Assembly (NCBI GenBank): GCA_016931935.1
Contig: JAFGDW010000198.1
Coordinates: forward strand, 1-32,377
Length of the DNA: 32,377 nucleotides
Origin: Candidatus Zhuqueibacterota bacterium
Lineage (GTDB): Bacteria; Zhuqueibacterota; Zhuqueibacteria; Thermofontimicrobiales; Thiofontviventaceae
Direction: 5' to 3'
This document shows, piece by piece, positions 1 through 8,130 of the stretch. A model generated the notes under the pieces. It saw only the letters and a program-made list of their open reading frames with translations, was not told the origin of the DNA and did not search any database. The stretch's first letter is position 1. Each line of letters starts with the position of its first letter. The position numbers and the translations under genes are program-made.

Positions 1-86
1 ATTTTGCACAAAAATGCCATGTCCAGTTACCATAATATTCTCTAATAAAGTGGACAGACTGGGCAAATGTTCATTTGTAATACTAT

Positions 87-236
87 ATGTCGCCTGAAGC
101 CCAAATAATCTACTTTAAAGAAATGCGTCAGTTAAATCATGACAACTTCTGGGGATTTTATGAATATGTCACCGGTCATTTTAAAACAGCTTTTAATGAA
201 GGCATTGAATTTCAGGCCGTTCAAGAGTCGATATAA
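87..236 (+). CDS. Small ORF, possible remnant of an Rpn-type nuclease/transposase C-terminus
   Basis: This is a 49-codon ORF from ATG to TAA, with an in-frame stop three codons before the ATG. The product is hydrophilic and begins SPEAQIIYF. The run TAFNEGIEF near the end recalls the 'TAFEEGxEEG' tail of Rpn/PD-(D/E)XK transposase-like proteins, where a short helical linker precedes a charged tail. That resemblance is from memory and weak. No convincing ribosome-binding site precedes the ATG, so this may be a decayed 3' end rather than a working gene. Random ORF is the main alternative. Confidence 0.22.
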   Translation: MSPEAQIIYFKEMRQLNHDNFWGFYEYVTGHFKTAFNEGIEFQAVQESI

Positions 237-499
237 ATCGCAGACAGTTGTTGCTTCACAGACTAATCTAAATTTCATGAAATTTTAACCAGACAAAAAT
301 ATTTGTTTTGTTGATATAAAAACAAATCGGGATTTTCAATCGGAATTGTGAACAATGAACATGTGTTTCAATTCAGACATTCCGAATTGAAGCATCGGGC
401 TATTTCATTATCTGATATTCCAAACATTGAGTTTTGAATCAATGTTTATCCTGATGAAATAATTTAACTCGTTGAACTAATAAATAAAAGGAGCAGGAC
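237..499. other. Intergenic stretch without a recognised gene
   Basis: I see no gene in this AT-rich gap. A loose inverted repeat is present (TTCAATCGGAATTG near 334 against CATTCCGAATTGAA near 379), and a related motif recurs just after the next small ORF near 628. The function is unknown. Confidence 0.4.
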
Positions 500-619
500 A
501 TGTCACCTAATGAAAATCAAAACCCGCAGGAGAAAAAACCAATCGATGGCAAGTGGGTATTATTATTATTTGGCTTGCTTTTCACATTGGTATTTTTGCT
601 GGGATGGTTGGCGGACTAG
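500..619 (+). CDS. Single-span small membrane protein (39 aa)
   Basis: The ATG lies 7-8 nt after a good Shine-Dalgarno sequence (AAGGAG at about 488-493). The product has a polar, Asn/Gln/Lys/Glu-rich N-terminal half (residues 1-18), then one continuous hydrophobic segment of about 19 residues (WVLLLFGLLFTLVFLLGWL), and ends Ala-Asp. This is the layout of a small single-pass inner-membrane protein with its N-terminus inside. No family is recognised. The ribosome-binding site and the clean amphipathic layout argue for a real gene. It converges on the activase gene, with a long inverted repeat between them. Confidence 0.5.
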   Translation: MSPNENQNPQEKKPIDGKWVLLLFGLLFTLVFLLGWLAD

Positions 620-681
620 TAATTTTTCAATCCGGAATATTGAATTGAATTAACTGAGCCGATACTTATTTCGTCATATTG

Positions 682-823
682 CTATTATCGGTGAAATAAA
701 GGATGCTTTTTGATCAACCTGTTTTAAATTTTGATATTCGATATTTTTCTTTGTGTACGATGTTTTTCGGTATGCTATGCTATTCAAATTTGTCAGTAGC
801 ATCCTTTATCTTCACTGATATAG
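682..823. repeat. Imperfect 25-bp inverted repeat between convergent genes
   Basis: The left arm (682-706) and right arm (799-823) are reverse complements except for two 1-nt gaps and one mismatch. The perfect core is ATAAAGGATGC/GCATCCTTTAT. The 92-nt spacer is AT-rich with no gene. It sits between the small membrane protein gene and the 3' end of the activase gene, so it may act as a bidirectional hairpin or be a small MITE-like element. No target-site duplication is evident. Confidence 0.5.
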
Positions 824-838
824 TATTCGGTCAGCAAT

Positions 839-3800
839 TTACCCCAAAAATCCATTGCTATCTAAAAACGCTTCACACCGAGTCATCATACCAGCATCAT
901 TGCCGTGACTATCAAATTGTAGTGTGAGAAACGGCTTGCGCGCAGCATCCCGAACGTAATGCTTAATATAGGAATCTGGGCCGCACTTAAAATTGGTAAT
1001 GTACAACAAATGCAGATTCGGATAATCTCGCGTAAATTTGGCAACCTGCAAAATCTTCCGTCCAAAATTCCAGAACATATTGTCTGTGACATCGCTAATA
1101 TCAATTTCATCAGTCGCCAAAAAATCGATTGGAATAATGTTGATACCATAGTGATCACGGAGTTTACCGAGTACATTAAGATTTATCATCCGGTCATAGA
1201 TGTTGTAGGGACGTCCCAAAACAACAATTCCTTTCTCCCCTGCCTCTGTCATGGTGGTTACAATTTCGCGTCCTTTCACCAGCAGTTTATTTGTGAACTG
1301 TTGCCTCCGTTCATAGGCCGCGTCAACAGCGCTGTCACTCAATCGCCCGGGCCGACCAAGCAGTTTGGCCATCTCCCGCAATTCTCTTTTCACTTGTTTT
1401 CGTCCCTCGGCAAACCTGATATTGGGATGCAATATTTTGTCGCGATACGAATGAAATGCCGGTGTTTCCCGCACCACCAGGCATAATGTTTGTCCCCACG
1501 GACATAAATAGGAATTGACATTGGGGAAATTTGTTTCCATATTGATCACGTTTGGCAGGAAAATGAAATCCACATTATGATCGATTAGTTGTTTCACATG
1601 TCCATGCGCTACCTCAATCGGGAAACAAGGCTCGGCTACGCGACATTCGGAGCCTGCATGAATAATGTGTTTATTCGTCGGTTCGGAAATTTGTAGCTTA
1701 ATACCCAGCGCCTCGAAGTACGTACGCCAAAACGGATACTGATCATAAAAATACATGCTGCGCGGGTAACCAATCACCGGACCCATCGTCGTAGTCCCAG
1801 GCTGAGGTTCACCATGAAACAACTGTTCGCGATATTCAAGCAGATCCGGAATTGTCGCCTGCCGGTCGATTTTAGTGGCTGACCGATACTTTTCGGAGCA
1901 TTTATCGCCCCAGTAGGTTTTCTCGCCTTCAACAGTGAATTGTTGAATATCACAGAAATTCGAGCAGCCTTTGCATGTAAAACTTCGCAAGCTATAGTTA
2001 ATGTGATCCAGTGAAAAGCCGCGGAATCCTGTCTTGCCGTCCGATTTATTCAATTTGTCACGTGCAAGCAACGCCGCCCCGATGGCGCCAATAACGCCAT
2101 TATGGGGTGGCACGATCACATGTTTGTTAAGAATCGTGGTGAATGTCGCAGCCACGGCGTCATTATAAGCAGTACCGCCCTGAAAATAGATTACATTGCC
2201 AATTCGGCGGCCACGGACAACACGGTTTAAATAATTGTATACGATTGAAAATGCCAGTCCTGCCGTTATATCCCGCTTACTTGCGCCCTGTTGCAGAAAT
2301 TGCGTAATATCTTTCTCGATAAAGACCGTACAACGCTCTCCCAATCGCACCGGATACTCCGATGATAAAGCTAATTTAGCAAAATCGTTTTTAATCTGAA
2401 TTCCCAATTTCTCTGCTTGCTCTTCGAGAAACGAACCGGTGCCAGCGGCACACGCTTCATTCATTGTAAAATCTACCACTACGCCATTTTCAATAGCAAT
2501 ATATTTGGCGTCCTGGCCGCCAATATCAAAAATTGTATCGACCTTCTTGCCAGTCATAGTTTCACTAACAAACATAGCACCGGTTTTATGCGCGGTAATT
2601 TCATCTTTGATAGCATCTGCGCCGATCAAGCCTCCTATCAACTCGCGGCCGGAGCCGGTGGTGCCAACTCCGATCACTTCAATCCGTGCCCCCAGCTCAT
2701 GCTCAATTTCCTGCAATCCCTTGCCCACCACTTCAATTGGCCGGGCATCCGTGCGGGAATAGATGGCTTTCATTACCTGACCTGTCTCATCGATAAGTAC
2801 CAGTTTGGTAGACACCGAACCAATATCAATACCCAGATAACAACGAATCGTACCGGTCTTTGGTAATTTATATGGCGCAATTTGATCGCGTAACAAAATC
2901 AGCTTTTCGGTAGAAATTCGGCGCGTGGATTGAATGTGCGCTGCTTTGGTGTGGTGATCATCGAGCAATGGTAATACCCGATCGATGCTGGGGATGATCG
3001 ACAGTTTTTCCTTTGCCATTAACGCACAGCCAATCGCCTCCACCCAATTATGATATGGAGGAATCAGCATCTGACCATCGTGAAGTTCAAACACCGATCG
3101 CAGCGCTTGCTCAATCCCTTTGTTCGCTGCCACACCACCGATAAATGCCACCGGCGGTTCGATCGTTTTGCTTTTTGTGATTACACCCTTGTAGTTCCGC
3201 ACCACACTTTCGCACAAGCCCTTTAAAATTTGTGATGGCAGAAATCCTTTTTGCTGTGCATGGATCATATCCGATTTGGCGAACACCGAACAACGCCCGG
3301 CAATGGTTGCTGCCTTTTCCACCTCCAGCACCATATCTCCGATGTCTTCCACTTTGAACAACAGCCGTGTTGCCTGCTGATCCAAAAAGGAACCTGTACC
3401 GGCAGCGCAATCACCATTCACCTCATAGTCGACAATGCCAATATCACCATTGGTTGATGTATTGGGATCGAGCAAAATGTACTTGGAGCTATCAGCGCCA
3501 ATTTCCAGCACAGTGCGAATTTCCGGATGTAACCGTGATATTGATTTGGCGATGGCCTGAAATTCATTGGTATGGGAAATATTTAAAAGTGAGGCAATAC
3601 CTTTTCCGGCGATGCCGGTTATTTTAAGCGCGATACATGCATCGGAACCGACAGCTTCAAGCAAATGTTGAAGCAAACGCCGAACAGCTCGTTTCGGTTC
3701 ACCAAACGTACGCTGGTAGGTAGTCAAGAAAAGCGAGTAATTATCAAATGTATTATTATCGTATGTATGAATAATCGATCCGCATTGTTGTTGAACTTTC

Positions 3801-3898
3801 GCCATCAGATCAGAAAGCTCTGATGGAACAAGTATCGCAGCTTTGATACTCACTGAACCAACATCAATCCCGATCGCCAGGTCGACAGACTGATTCAT
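839..3898 (-). CDS. 2-hydroxyacyl-CoA dehydratase activator-related protein (two BcrAD/BadFG ATPase domains plus DUF2229)
   Basis: The product is 1019 aa. Two ASKHA-type BcrA/BadF domains lie in tandem. Domain 1 covers about residues 6-300, with IDVGSVS and the cluster cysteines Cys164 (CAAGTGS) and Cys203. Domain 2 covers about 353-615, with IDIGSVSTK, DIGGQDAKY at about 458-466, and Cys483 and Cys523. A Cys-rich linker follows (Cys642, 645, 649, 667), then a DUF2229-type region from about 710 to the end. Such proteins use ATP to drive electron transfer into a [4Fe-4S] partner of the 2-hydroxyglutaryl-CoA dehydratase/benzoyl-CoA reductase class. Domain 1 has EIGADSSK where domain 2 has DIGGQDAK, so it may be partly degenerate. 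Family members I recall are often about 1400 aa; this one stops early and no partner dehydratase is adjacent. The start is supported by AAGGAGGGAG just upstream. Confidence 0.85.
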   Translation of the reverse strand: MNQSVDLAIGIDVGSVSIKAAILVPSELSDLMAKVQQQCGSIIHTYDNNTFDNYSLFLTTYQRTFGEPKRAVRRLLQHLLEAVGSDACIALKITGIAGKGIASLLNISHTNEFQAIAKSISRLHPEIRTVLEIGADSSKYILLDPNTSTNGDIGIVDYEVNGDCAAGTGSFLDQQATRLLFKVEDIGDMVLEVEKAATIAGRCSVFAKSDMIHAQQKGFLPSQILKGLCESVVRNYKGVITKSKTIEPPVAFIGGVAANKGIEQALRSVFELHDGQMLIPPYHNWVEAIGCALMAKEKLSIIPSIDRVLPLLDDHHTKAAHIQSTRRISTEKLILLRDQIAPYKLPKTGTIRCYLGIDIGSVSTKLVLIDETGQVMKAIYSRTDARPIEVVGKGLQEIEHELGARIEVIGVGTTGSGRELIGGLIGADAIKDEITAHKTGAMFVSETMTGKKVDTIFDIGGQDAKYIAIENGVVVDFTMNEACAAGTGSFLEEQAEKLGIQIKNDFAKLALSSEYPVRLGERCTVFIEKDITQFLQQGASKRDITAGLAFSIVYNYLNRVVRGRRIGNVIYFQGGTAYNDAVAATFTTILNKHVIVPPHNGVIGAIGAALLARDKLNKSDGKTGFRGFSLDHINYSLRSFTCKGCSNFCDIQQFTVEGEKTYWGDKCSEKYRSATKIDRQATIPDLLEYREQLFHGEPQPGTTTMGPVIGYPRSMYFYDQYPFWRTYFEALGIKLQISEPTNKHIIHAGSECRVAEPCFPIEVAHGHVKQLIDHNVDFIFLPNVINMETNFPNVNSYLCPWGQTLCLVVRETPAFHSYRDKILHPNIRFAEGRKQVKRELREMAKLLGRPGRLSDSAVDAAYERRQQFTNKLLVKGREIVTTMTEAGEKGIVVLGRPYNIYDRMINLNVLGKLRDHYGINIIPIDFLATDEIDISDVTDNMFWNFGRKILQVAKFTRDYPNLHLLYITNFKCGPDSYIKHYVRDAARKPFLTLQFDSHGNDAGMMTRCEAFLDSNGFLG

Positions 3899-4206
3899 AA
3901 ACTCCCTCCTTAAGGAATGTATGAGCTGGAACGAAAATCGAGAATGTAATTAGAGAATTAGATTTGTGGAATTATTAGGACTTATCAGAACCGACTAAGG
4001 CGATATTTTTTGAAGCGCTGCCGTTTATTAACAGGTCAGCCTTCTTACCGTTATCAGATACGCCCATTGAATAGGCGATGATAAAATTCTTATTTTTTTA
4101 ACGTTATTAAAAAGAAACCTTTCAAAGGAAAAACACAACTCTGAAAGGTTTCAATTAATTTTAGCAACCAATGAACGTAATGTACAAAACTCACATTACA
4201 TTTGGT
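3899..4206. other. Intergenic stretch between the activase and the helical unknown
   Basis: It contains the activase ribosome-binding site (next to 3899) and, at 4109-4152, the terminator of the gene to the right. A 7-bp inverted repeat (GTAATGT 4177-4183 with ACATTAC 4193-4199) lies directly after that gene's stop. No further gene or convincing activase promoter was seen. Confidence 0.5.
4109..4152 (-). terminator. Rho-independent terminator for the 4207-5253 gene
   Basis: An 11-bp perfect stem (GAAACCTTTCA 4114-4124 with TGAAAGGTTTC 4142-4152) is followed on the minus strand by five U residues (A-run 4109-4113). It lies about 55 nt past the stop codon. Confidence 0.7.
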
Positions 4207-5253
4207 TTACGCGTCAGTTGCATCCAACTCTAAAAATTCATACAATGGTTGTTCCGATTTCATCAGAATAGGCACTAGAAAAACTTGATTATCAGCTGCA
4301 GCCACAGCAGTGACCAGCAAGGTTGAAATCGGATGATCGACCGCCAATTCACGTAAAAACTGATAGCTTTCATTCTCCGCTGTGTTGCGTCCTAGCATGA
4401 CTTGTTGAACCTTCTGAAATTGGTCATCTGTTTTCGCTTCGCGGAATAATTCAATGGCATGTCTGTAATGCTGTAAAAACTCAGCATAACTTTGTTCTCC
4501 CCGTGAAAATTTTTGAGCGAGATATCTTAAAAAGGCTCGGCGCGCTTTGGCATTGGGGAGCGCTGCGGTTATTTTGGCAGAAATATTTTTATCATCGATC
4601 AAATACTCAATCGCAAAATCCACAATTTCCTTTTGCAATGCCGCTTCAATGTATTTGAAATATTTTCGTATGCCTTCTTGATCTTTCATATGAAGCTGTT
4701 GGCTCAAATATTGAAACTGCTGACCTACCGGATTTTTCATACGAGTCGCGACGTAAAATTGCTCCACAGCCTCATGAAGTGTATTACGAAAAGACTGGGG
4801 ATCGCTGGCTTCATCGCGCAGAACCGGAGATTGCAACAGTTCAACACCCTTCACCACATATTGATTTACTCCCTTATCTAACTTGTCGAATGCATTCCAT
4901 GCGGAGTGAGCAGTAGCGTAATTTCCTTTAGCAATAGCGATTCCTGCAAGCTCTTCCAAATATTTTTCCGGCAGCGGCAGGGCCAGTTGCTCCAGTTCTT
5001 TTTGATACTTATCAGCAATTTCCTGATGGATTGATTCAAGTTGCTGCTGATGTTCATCGCTATAATTATCAATTTCATCCATAAGCCGCATTGCATGCGC
5101 ACGTAATGCAAAAACATCCCCCGACTGAATGGCATTGTATGCTGGCGCATTTTTATTTACCAATTGATGCAAGGCAGAATAATCCCCCCACATATAAGCA
5201 ACCGCCATCATATGAATTTCTATATCAATGGCATTCATCGTTTCAATATCCAC
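4207..5253 (-). CDS. Unrecognised helical protein (about 348 aa)
   Basis: I do not recognise a family. The product is acidic and almost wholly helix-favouring, rich in Ala, Gln, Glu and Leu, with Tyr and Phe spaced as in TPR-like helical-repeat proteins. It has no signal peptide, no membrane segment and no cysteine pattern. The start is uncertain: a strong GGAGG (5259-5263) sits 5 nt before GTG at 5253, the best choice. A TTG at 5265 overlaps the Shine-Dalgarno, and an ATG at 5238 is too far from it. The gene has its own promoter (5435-5463) and terminator, so it is a separate transcription unit, perhaps with the tiny ORF just upstream. The role is unknown, perhaps a protein-protein scaffold. 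Confidence 0.7.
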   Translation of the reverse strand: MDIETMNAIDIEIHMMAVAYMWGDYSALHQLVNKNAPAYNAIQSGDVFALRAHAMRLMDEIDNYSDEHQQQLESIHQEIADKYQKELEQLALPLPEKYLEELAGIAIAKGNYATAHSAWNAFDKLDKGVNQYVVKGVELLQSPVLRDEASDPQSFRNTLHEAVEQFYVATRMKNPVGQQFQYLSQQLHMKDQEGIRKYFKYIEAALQKEIVDFAIEYLIDDKNISAKITAALPNAKARRAFLRYLAQKFSRGEQSYAEFLQHYRHAIELFREAKTDDQFQKVQQVMLGRNTAENESYQFLRELAVDHPISTLLVTAVAAADNQVFLVPILMKSEQPLYEFLELDATDA

Positions 5254-5314
5254 ATCGACCTCCAATAATTCGACTCTTTTTAAAATTCAAGTAATTTCAT
5301 ATCCTGTATATTTA

Positions 5315-5410
5315 TTAAAATTTAAACTTATACGGATTTATACGCTGCTTGCGATAATAAATTTTATCGCCGCGATATTTTCCGTGCCAATCCAGTTTCG
5401 TTGTCCCCAC
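5315..5410 (-). CDS. Possible 31-aa basic peptide
   Basis: A GTG start 5 nt after GGAAG opens a 31-codon frame. The product is rich in Lys, Arg and Tyr (for example RGDKIYYRKQ) and has no hydrophobic segment. It begins about 18 nt after the predicted transcription start of the promoter at 5435-5463, so it would be the first cistron ahead of the 4207-5253 gene. It could instead be a chance frame in the 5' leader; an ATG-ATG frame overlapping it is less well placed. The function is unknown. Confidence 0.3.
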   Translation of the reverse strand: MGTTKLDWHGKYRGDKIYYRKQRINPYKFKF

Positions 5411-5434
5411 ATCATCTTCCAAAAATGTAAACAG

Positions 5435-5463
5435 AATATAACATAACAAATACTAAGAAGCAA
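5435..5463 (-). promoter_or_regulatory. Sigma-70-type promoter for the 5315-5410 / 4207-5253 unit
   Basis: Read on the minus strand: TTGCTT (5458-5463), 17-bp spacer, TATATT (5435-5440). The -10 is identical to that of the trp and DUF4861 promoters in this window. The predicted start is near 5428. Confidence 0.5.
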
Positions 5464-5481
5464 GTGAAAAAAACAAGGATT

Positions 5482-7599
5482 TCAATCTTCAACAAGTTCA
5501 AAATCAAGCAGTTGGGCATCGCGATTGACTTTCACGACTACAACTTGAACATGATCCCCAAGCTGATATTCACGGCCGCTGTGTTTTCCCAATAAACTAA
5601 AACGTTTCTCATCGTACACGTAATAATCGTCAGGTAAATTGCTGATGTGAACGAGACCTTCCACAAGATACTCCGTAATCTCCACAAAAATACCAAACTG
5701 CACAACACCTGAAATAATGCCGGCGAATTCCTGCCCGACATGTTGTTCCATAAACTCAAGCTGTTTGATTTTGGTGGAAGCCCGTTCGGCATCCTGAGCG
5801 ACAATTTCCCGCTGGGTGGCATGCTCACACGCGGCTTTCAGCCATTCCGGTGAAACAGCGTTTGTTTGCTGCTCGATGCAATATGCCTTTAACAGACGAT
5901 GGCATACTAAATCGGGGTATCGACGAATTGGCGAGGTAAAGTGCGAATAAAATTTTAGTGCGAGGCCAAAATGCCCAACGTTTTCCGTGGCGTATTTGGC
6001 TTTCATCATACTGCGCACCATCATGTTTTGCACTAGCACCTTCTTATCAGCATCACTAATCGTTTCGAGTACTTGTTGAAATGCCCGTGGAGTGTTAAGT
6101 TGTTTTCGATTCACTCGTTCAATCCCAAGCGCCTGTATATAATCAATGAAAACACGCAGTTTATCTTTATCCGGCTTTTCATGAATCCGGTACGGAAACG
6201 GTACATCCATTCGAAGCTGTTGCTGCAAAATCTTACCCACCTGGGTGGCAACTGCTGTATTTGCAAGGATCATAAATTCTTCGACCAGCCGATGGCTGTC
6301 AAGCTGTTCACGTTTTTTAATAGCAATTGGTTTACCGGTCTCATCTAGCTCAATTTTAACTTCGTTGGAACCGAAATCCAGGCCACCCCGCTCATAACGT
6401 TGTTGCTGACGAATTAAATTCAGCGCTTGCATGGCGTGAATCGTTTTAGCAAATTTATCCTTCGGTTTCTTCTGTTCAATAATTTTCTGAACGTCTTCAT
6501 AAGTAAAACGCCGCTTGCTGTGAATGATCGATTCGTGGATCGTCGCTGTTATAATGCGTCCATCCGCATTTAATTCCATGAGTACCGTCATACACAGCCG
6601 ATCCTGATCAGGCACCAGCGAGCACAGATTATTGGATAGCCGTTCCGGCAGCATGGGGATGACACGATCCACCAGATAGATGGATGTGCCACGTTCGTAA
6701 GCTTCACGGTCGATCGCTGATTTCGGTTGGACATAATAGCTGACATCGGCAATGTGCACGCCCAGTTCATAATTGCCGTTTTCCAATATCCGCAGGGAGA
6801 TTGCATCATCAAAATCTTTGGCATCATCCGGATCGATGGTAAAAATTAGCTGATCACGAAGATCGAGCCGCCGCTGGATTTCTGATTGTGGAATTTCATT
6901 CGGGAATTGCTGTACTGTCTGCTCCACAGAACGTGGAAAAGCAGTGGAAAGATCGAATGATTTGGCAACTGATAATACATCAACACCAGTCTCGTGCGCA
7001 AATCCTAAAATCTCAACGATCTCACCTTCGGGATTGATGTGCTCGTTCTCCCACACGTCGAGCCGTACCACGACTTTCTGGCCGCTCTGTGCGCCAGCAG
7101 ATTTTTCAGCAGGAATATAAATATCCCGCTGAATTTTCATATTGTCCGGAACGACATAATTCCAGTGCCGGCTTACATGGTAGGTACCGACAAAAGTACT
7201 GCGTGTCCGTTGCACCACTTCAACAACCCGACCTTCAAGATTATGGCCACGGCGGTTATCAGCAAACAGCTCCACTTTTACCAGATCACCATCAAATGCG
7301 GTTCCCATGTTGAGATGACTAATAAAAATATCCTTCTCCACGTTCTCCCGCACCAGAAACGCGTAGCCCTGCGTCTTGGCATCGATACGGCCAACCACAT
7401 ATTTCGATTTTCGAACCAAACCGATGCGTCCACGTTTATATTTCACAATTTTTGCATCAGCGATCATGCGTTTCAACAGTTTTCGAAACGCTGTGTATTC
7501 TGCTTGCGACACTTTGAACTGCCGCGCCAGTTCTTTGGGCTTGAACGTTCGGTTCGAATTTTGTTCGAGAAAACTGAGTAGTTCTTTATCAAGATTCAT
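5482..7599 (-). CDS. rnr: Ribonuclease R (RNase II/R family 3'-5' exoribonuclease)
   Basis: The product is 705 aa, a typical though compact RNase R. An N-terminal winged-helix-like region (about 1-65) is followed by cold-shock/OB domains (about 66-235). The RNB catalytic domain (about 247-575) carries the Mg-binding motif IDPDDAKDFDDA at residues 255-266. A C-terminal S1 domain (about 622-703) contains GxVxFGIFVE and GLVHIS. The enzyme degrades structured RNA from the 3' end in the cytoplasm, including defective rRNA and mRNA. It lies about 107 nt downstream of the 97-aa unknown on the same strand and may share its transcript. The ATG is kept because the N-terminal wing matches the family, although the upstream Shine-Dalgarno is weak. 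Confidence 0.95.
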   Translation of the reverse strand: MNLDKELLSFLEQNSNRTFKPKELARQFKVSQAEYTAFRKLLKRMIADAKIVKYKRGRIGLVRKSKYVVGRIDAKTQGYAFLVRENVEKDIFISHLNMGTAFDGDLVKVELFADNRRGHNLEGRVVEVVQRTRSTFVGTYHVSRHWNYVVPDNMKIQRDIYIPAEKSAGAQSGQKVVVRLDVWENEHINPEGEIVEILGFAHETGVDVLSVAKSFDLSTAFPRSVEQTVQQFPNEIPQSEIQRRLDLRDQLIFTIDPDDAKDFDDAISLRILENGNYELGVHIADVSYYVQPKSAIDREAYERGTSIYLVDRVIPMLPERLSNNLCSLVPDQDRLCMTVLMELNADGRIITATIHESIIHSKRRFTYEDVQKIIEQKKPKDKFAKTIHAMQALNLIRQQQRYERGGLDFGSNEVKIELDETGKPIAIKKREQLDSHRLVEEFMILANTAVATQVGKILQQQLRMDVPFPYRIHEKPDKDKLRVFIDYIQALGIERVNRKQLNTPRAFQQVLETISDADKKVLVQNMMVRSMMKAKYATENVGHFGLALKFYSHFTSPIRRYPDLVCHRLLKAYCIEQQTNAVSPEWLKAACEHATQREIVAQDAERASTKIKQLEFMEQHVGQEFAGIISGVVQFGIFVEITEYLVEGLVHISNLPDDYYVYDEKRFSLLGKHSGREYQLGDHVQVVVVKVNRDAQLLDFELVED

Positions 7600-7706
7600 T
7601 TATTTGATCTTTGCATTAATTTGGATGGCGTCAATAACAAATCGAACAACATCCGTGTACGTCAGCTACTTTGATTTAGCCGACAGAATAATATCATTAG
7701 TTAAAG

Positions 7707-8000
7707 TCACGCTTTCAGAAAAGCACTAACTATTTCCACCCGGGAATGTTCCACAACCAGCTCAAACAATTGATTTTTTGTATCCGGTGGCAACAATTCA
7801 ATACTTTTCGTTGTCGCTGAATCGAATTTGGCGGAAGGATAACGTTTGAGCAGTTCGTCGCGCTGAACTGCATCGCAAGGCACTTGCAATACTTTCATGC
7901 CGGCAAGTACATCTTTGGCTAAATCAGCGAGTCCGGCTTTGCGAAGCTGTTCGTAGCGTTCTTCGTTAATCCATATGTTAATAGGGTATGTATCTGGCAT
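7707..8000 (-). CDS. Hypothetical protein (97 aa)
   Basis: I recognise no family. The product is soluble, about 97 aa, begins with a possible short strand (YPINIWINEERY) and then a helix, and has one Cys and no signal peptide or membrane span. Its ATG is preceded by AAAGGAAAAC at a good distance, which supports a real gene. It lies between sat upstream (131-nt gap filled with heptad repeats) and rnr downstream. Confidence 0.6.
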   Translation of the reverse strand: MPDTYPINIWINEERYEQLRKAGLADLAKDVLAGMKVLQVPCDAVQRDELLKRYPSAKFDSATTKSIELLPPDTKNQLFELVVEHSRVEIVSAFLKA

Positions 8001-8015
8001 AATGTTTTCCTTTAA

Positions 8016-8043
8016 GTGAAACGTGAAATGTGAAAGGTGAAAC
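8016..8043. repeat. Heptamer tandem repeat, GTGAAAC family (4 copies)
   Basis: Four consecutive 7-bp units read GTGAAAC, GTGAAAT, GTGAAAG, GTGAAAC, with variation only at the last base. They are noncoding and lie between the 97-aa gene and sat. Confidence 0.85.
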
Positions 8044-8048
8044 GCAAT

Positions 8049-8076
8049 GGCATAGTGCTAAGCGCAAAGCGAATCG
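8049..8076. repeat. Degenerate heptamer repeat, CGCATAG family (4 copies)
   Basis: The units are GGCATAG, TGCTAAG, CGCAAAG, CGAATCG. They are the same family as the better-preserved array on the other side of sat (9446-9475), and the array directly adjoins the GTGAAAC one. Confidence 0.6.
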
Positions 8077-8130
8077 CGTTAATGATACAGGTATTTAAAT
8101 GAGATAACTAATTTCCTGAAGCTCAATAAA

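Noticed and set aside
959..1486. 175-codon plus-strand frame opposite the activase gene
   Set aside because: Shadow of the long minus-strand gene, without a family match or ribosome-binding site.
7039..7581. 180-codon plus-strand frame opposite rnr
   Set aside because: Antisense shadow of the RNase R N-terminal region; no recognisable domain.
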